The position numbers were made by a program, and so were the translations under genes. From assembly GCA_902529785.1 (NCBI GenBank), contig CABZXV010000009.1, forward strand, positions 1-38,718: a stretch of 38,718 nt of DNA, read 5' to 3'. Below, piece after piece: positions 35,104 to 38,718 of the stretch. The notes beneath the pieces were generated by a model, which saw only the letters and a program-made list of their open reading frames with translations, was not told the DNA's origin and ran no database searches. The stretch's first letter is position 1, and every line of letters starts with the position of its first letter. The stretch comes from an uncultured Pelagibacteraceae bacterium (GTDB lineage: Bacteria; Pseudomonadota; Alphaproteobacteria; Pelagibacterales; Pelagibacteraceae).

Positions 35104-35664
35104 ATGTTGTTACTTGTTGGTTTAGGGAATCCGACTCCAAATAGTCAAAATAATAGACATAATATTGGTTTTAAAATTGTAGACGCAATAAATCTAAAGT
35201 TTGGATTATCAAAACAAAAACCAAAGTTTAAAGGATTATTAACTACAGGAAATATTGGCGAACAGAAGGTTTATGCAATTAAGCCTTTAACGTTTATGAA
35301 TAATTCAGGTATATGTATTAGGGAACTAATAGAGTACTTCAAAATAAATGCTGAAGATGTAATTGTATTCCATGATGACTTAGATATTGAGTTTGGAAAA
35401 ATAAAAGCTAAATTTGGAGGATCTAACGCAGGTCATAATGGTATTGCATCAATTGATAAGTTTATTGGAAAAGAATATTCAAGAGTTCGTATTGGTATTG
35501 GAAAGCCGGAAAATAAAATATCAATATCTGATTATGTTTTAAATGACTTTAACGAAGATGAACAAGTTCATTTAGATTCAATTACAGATAATATAATTAA
35601 TTCGTTAGGTATCTTGATTGATAAAAAATTAGATTTATTTTCAAGCACTGTTAATAACAATTAG
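35104..35664 (+). CDS. pth: Peptidyl-tRNA hydrolase
   Basis: 'LLLVGLGNPTPNSQNNRHNIGFKIVD', 'KPLTFMNNSG', 'VFHDDLDIEFGKIKAKFGGSNAGHNGIASI'. Confidence 0.97.
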   Translation: MLLLVGLGNPTPNSQNNRHNIGFKIVDAINLKFGLSKQKPKFKGLLTTGNIGEQKVYAIKPLTFMNNSGICIRELIEYFKINAEDVIVFHDDLDIEFGKIKAKFGGSNAGHNGIASIDKFIGKEYSRVRIGIGKPENKISISDYVLNDFNEDEQVHLDSITDNIINSLGILIDKKLDLFSSTVNNN

Positions 35665-36741
35665 ATGGGTTTTAAATGTGGGATCGTTGGATTGCCTAAC
35701 GTCGGTAAGTCAACTCTATTTAATGCTTTAACTAATTCTAATAAAGCCCAAGCAGAAAATTTTCCTTTTTGTACAATTGATCCAAATATTGGAATTGTGG
35801 CAGTGCCAGATAATAGGCTAGATCAGTTAGCAATTATTTCAGAGTCTAAAAAAAAAATTAATACTACAATATCCTTTGTTGATATAGCAGGTCTTGTTAA
35901 AGGAGCTTCCAAAGGTGAAGGACTGGGTAATAAATTTTTATCTCACATAAGAGAAGTAGATGCAATTATTCATATGATTAGATGCTTTGATTCAGATGAT
36001 ATTCAAAATGTCAATCCTAATGTCGATCCAGTAAGAGACCTGGAGATTATTGAAACTGAAATGAAACTTGCTGATTTAGAGTCTATTCAAAAAAGACTTG
36101 ATAAGAAAAATAAAAAAAATGTTATAAATGAAGAACTTAAACTGTTAGAGACGGCTAAAAAAATTATTGATGAAGATGGTGATTTAACGTTAATAACAAA
36201 CGAATTTGATAAAAAACTGTTAAAAAATAGTGGACTGCTTATTACTAAACCAAAATTATATGTATGTAATGTGGATGAAGAAAGCATTAAATCAGGTAAT
36301 AAATATACTAAAGATTTTATAAATAAGTTTGATAATAAAAATACATTAATTATTTCTGCAGATATAGAAAATCAAATTAATCAGTTAGACGATGAAAATG
36401 AAAAACAAAAGTATATGAAAATGATTAATATGTCAGAAACTGGCCTAAATTTATTAATTAAAAAAGGTTATGAACTTTTATCTTTACAGACTTTTTTTAC
36501 GTCTGGACCAGACGAGTCTAGAGCTTGGACAATTACAAAAGACTCCACAGCTCCAAAAGCAGCGGGAGAAATCCACTCTGATTTTGAAAAAGGCTTTATC
36601 AGAGCTGAAACAATATCTTATAAAGATTTTTTAAAACATAACGGATGGTTAAAGAGCAAAGAAGCTGGAAAAATGAGGTTAGAAGGTAAAGATTATATTG
36701 TTAAAGATGGAGATATTTTAAACTTTCGTTTCAATACGTGA
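35665..36741 (+). CDS. ychF: Redox-regulated ATPase / GTPase YchF
   Basis: 'KCGIVGLPNVGKSTLFNALTNS', 'NFPFCTIDPNIGIVAVPD', 'FVDIAGLVKGASKGEGLGNKFLSHIREVDAI', C-terminal TGS. Confidence 0.98.
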   Translation: MGFKCGIVGLPNVGKSTLFNALTNSNKAQAENFPFCTIDPNIGIVAVPDNRLDQLAIISESKKKINTTISFVDIAGLVKGASKGEGLGNKFLSHIREVDAIIHMIRCFDSDDIQNVNPNVDPVRDLEIIETEMKLADLESIQKRLDKKNKKNVINEELKLLETAKKIIDEDGDLTLITNEFDKKLLKNSGLLITKPKLYVCNVDEESIKSGNKYTKDFINKFDNKNTLIISADIENQINQLDDENEKQKYMKMINMSETGLNLLIKKGYELLSLQTFFTSGPDESRAWTITKDSTAPKAAGEIHSDFEKGFIRAETISYKDFLKHNGWLKSKEAGKMRLEGKDYIVKDGDILNFRFNT

Positions 36742-37503
36742 CCAAATCCTTTTCATGCTAAAATAAACTAAAATAGTTAAAACTGCTAAATAAATTATAA
36801 CTCTAAAACCCATTTTATGTCTTGTTTCTAAATGAGGTTCTGCTGTCCATTGTAAAAAAGTTGTTACATCTTTAGCCATTTGGTCTACAGTTGCTTTTGT
36901 GCCATCAGCATACTCTACAATGTCGTCATCTAAAGGAGATGCCATTTTAATTTTATTACCATACATATACTTGTTGTAATATACACCATCGTCAAGTTCC
37001 ATACCTGCTGGGGCATCATCATAACCCATCAAAACTGAATAAATATAATTTGCTCCACCACCTCTAGCTTTTACTAGTACCGACATATCTGGTGGATAGG
37101 CCCCACCATTAGCTGCTATGGCTTCCTGAACATTTGCGTATGGCATTACAAATTTGTCAGATAGTTTTGCTGGTCTTTCGAACATTTCTCCATCACTGTT
37201 TGGTCCATCTGTAACTTCAAAATTTGAAGCAATTGCTTTAGCCTCAAGCTCAGTGAATTCCGGTCCACCTTTTTCTGCTAAGTTCCTGTAACTCAAATGT
37301 TTTAAAGAATGACATGATGCACAAACCTCTGAATAGACCTGATACCCTCTTTGCAAAGATGCCCTATCAAACTTTCCAAAAAAACTTTTGAAGCTCCAAT
37401 CAACTTTCAATAATTCTTGTTTCTCACCAGCAGCATTTACGTTTGAAAAAATCAGGCCTGAAATAAAAGTAAAAAAGGTGATTAATTTGAAAAAGTTTTT
37501 CAC
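36718..37503 (-). CDS. petC: Cytochrome c1 (ubiquinol-cytochrome c reductase)
   Basis: Signal peptide, heme motif '[16 protein letters not shown]', '[25 protein letters not shown]', C-terminal TM anchor. Confidence 0.95.
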   Translation of the reverse strand: MKNFFKLITFFTFISGLIFSNVNAAGEKQELLKVDWSFKSFFGKFDRASLQRGYQVYSEVCASCHSLKHLSYRNLAEKGGPEFTELEAKAIASNFEVTDGPNSDGEMFERPAKLSDKFVMPYANVQEAIAANGGAYPPDMSVLVKARGGGANYIYSVLMGYDDAPAGMELDDGVYYNKYMYGNKIKMASPLDDDIVEYADGTKATVDQMAKDVTTFLQWTAEPHLETRHKMGFRVIIYLAVLTILVYFSMKRIWSRIETKV

Positions 37504-38718
37504 AATTTCTCTTTATAATCAGAATTATTTTTAGCCATCGCCATATCAGCAGAACCTCCTAACACAGGTTCTGTAATACTGAGAGGTAATGGTGTCGTTT
37601 TTTCTTTCATCCCTAAAAATGGAAGAATTATTAAGAAATGAGCAAAATAATAAGCGGTAGCAACTCTTGCTATCAATAAATATAGCCCTTCTGCTGGCAT
37701 TGCACCAACGTAGCCAAGTATCAAAACGTCGGCTACTAAAAACCAGTAAAACTGTTTGTATATCGGTCTAAAGACAGTTGATCTTACTTTAGAGGTATCT
37801 AACCATGGAAGAATAACTAATACAAATATTGCAGCAAACATAGCTATTACTCCTAGCAACTTGTCAGGTACTGATCTCAGTATTGCATAGAAAGGTAACA
37901 GGTACCACTCTGGCACAATGTGGGCTGGAGTAACTAATGGGTTTGCCTCAATATAATTGTCTGCATGTCCTAATATGTTGGGTGAAAAAAATACAAAAAA
38001 TGCAAAAATTATTAAAAATATCAGAAGTGCAAATAAATCTTTAATTACTATATACGGGTGAAATGGAACTGTGTCTTTTGATGGTTTTTTTATATCTATA
38101 CCAATCGGATTATTATTTCCAGGGACATGAAGTGCCCAAATATGAAGAATGACTAATCCTAAAATTAAAAATGGAAAAAGATAATGCAAGCTAAAAAATC
38201 TTGTCAAAGTTGGATTGTCTACTGAGTAACCTCCCCATAACCAAGTAGTTATACTGTCTCCTACTAAAGGAATAGCACTAAACAAATTTGTAATTACTGT
38301 TGCGCCCCAGAAACTCATTTGCCCCCATGGTAGAACGTAACCCATAAATGCAGTAGCCATCATTAAAAAATAAATCAACATACCAATAATCCAAATAACT
38401 TCTCTTGGTGATTTATATGACCCATAATATAGAGATCTAAAAATATGAATATAAACAGCTAAAAAAAACATTGAAGCACCGTTTGCATGTACGTACCTTA
38501 TCAACCAACCATAATTTACATCTCTCATTATATGCTCAACGCTTTGAAAAGCTAAATCAGCATGAGCTACATAATGCATTCCTAAAATAATTCCTGTAAT
38601 GATTTGAGTTATTAAACAAAAAGTTAAAATTCCTCCAAAAGTCCACCAGTAGTTTAGATTTTTTGGTGTTGGGTAGTCAGTTAAATGATTTGCTAATGTT
38701 AGTAATGGAAGTCTATCA
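37500..38718 (-). CDS. petB: Cytochrome b (ubiquinol-cytochrome c reductase), 5' end beyond right window edge
   Basis: Frame stays open to the right edge ([52 protein letters not shown]...); '[20 protein letters not shown]', '[20 protein letters not shown]', '[14 protein letters not shown]'. The track's start at 38579 is an internal Met. Confidence 0.96.
   Translation of the reverse strand, partial: DRLPLLTLANHLTDYPTPKNLNYWWTFGGILTFCLITQIITGIILGMHYVAHADLAFQSVEHIMRDVNYGWLIRYVHANGASMFFLAVYIHIFRSLYYGSYKSPREVIWIIGMLIYFLMMATAFMGYVLPWGQMSFWGATVITNLFSAIPLVGDSITTWLWGGYSVDNPTLTRFFSLHYLFPFLILGLVILHIWALHVPGNNNPIGIDIKKPSKDTVPFHPYIVIKDLFALLIFLIIFAFFVFFSPNILGHADNYIEANPLVTPAHIVPEWYLLPFYAILRSVPDKLLGVIAMFAAIFVLVILPWLDTSKVRSTVFRPIYKQFYWFLVADVLILGYVGAMPAEGLYLLIARVATAYYFAHFLIILPFLGMKEKTTPLPLSITEPVLGGSADMAMAKNNSDYKEKL

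Overview
This AT-rich window (roughly 30% GC by eye) looks like a streamlined alphaproteobacterial genome of SAR11/Pelagibacterales type. It is almost entirely housekeeping genes. I saw no mobile elements, CRISPR arrays, phage genes or defence islands. Contents in order: a division cluster on the minus strand (mraZ, ftsZ, rsmH, ftsL-like, ftsI start); RNase P RNA; an amidase; mlaA and an mlaC-like gene; two tRNAs; rpoD, dnaG and a YqeY-like gene; carA and carB; a 2OG-Fe(II) oxygenase with an ELM1-like gene; trxB, a PsiE-like gene, an epimerase and an aminotransferase; a uvrB, pteridine-reductase-like SDR, secreted hydrolase, folB, uvrC, pgsA run; ilvE; a MarR/OmpR/histidine-kinase cluster; a UbiK-like gene; lgt, midA and pgeF; prs, rplY, pth and ychF; and cytochrome c1 and b. 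No clearly new multi-gene system is obvious. The observations most worth a second look are: a tRNA-Val(GAC) gene with a non-canonical T-loop and D-loop; ftsZ sitting directly after mraZ under a promoter whose -10 is embedded in MraZ-box-like repeats; a DnaG zinc site that has lost most of its ligands; an MlaA with Cys replaced by Ser at the expected lipobox; convergent genes that share or overlap their stop codons; a translationally coupled 2OG-oxygenase/ELM1 pair; and a secreted hydrolase inside a folate/UvrBC operon. All identifications come from reading the sequence and ORF translations. No database search was run.
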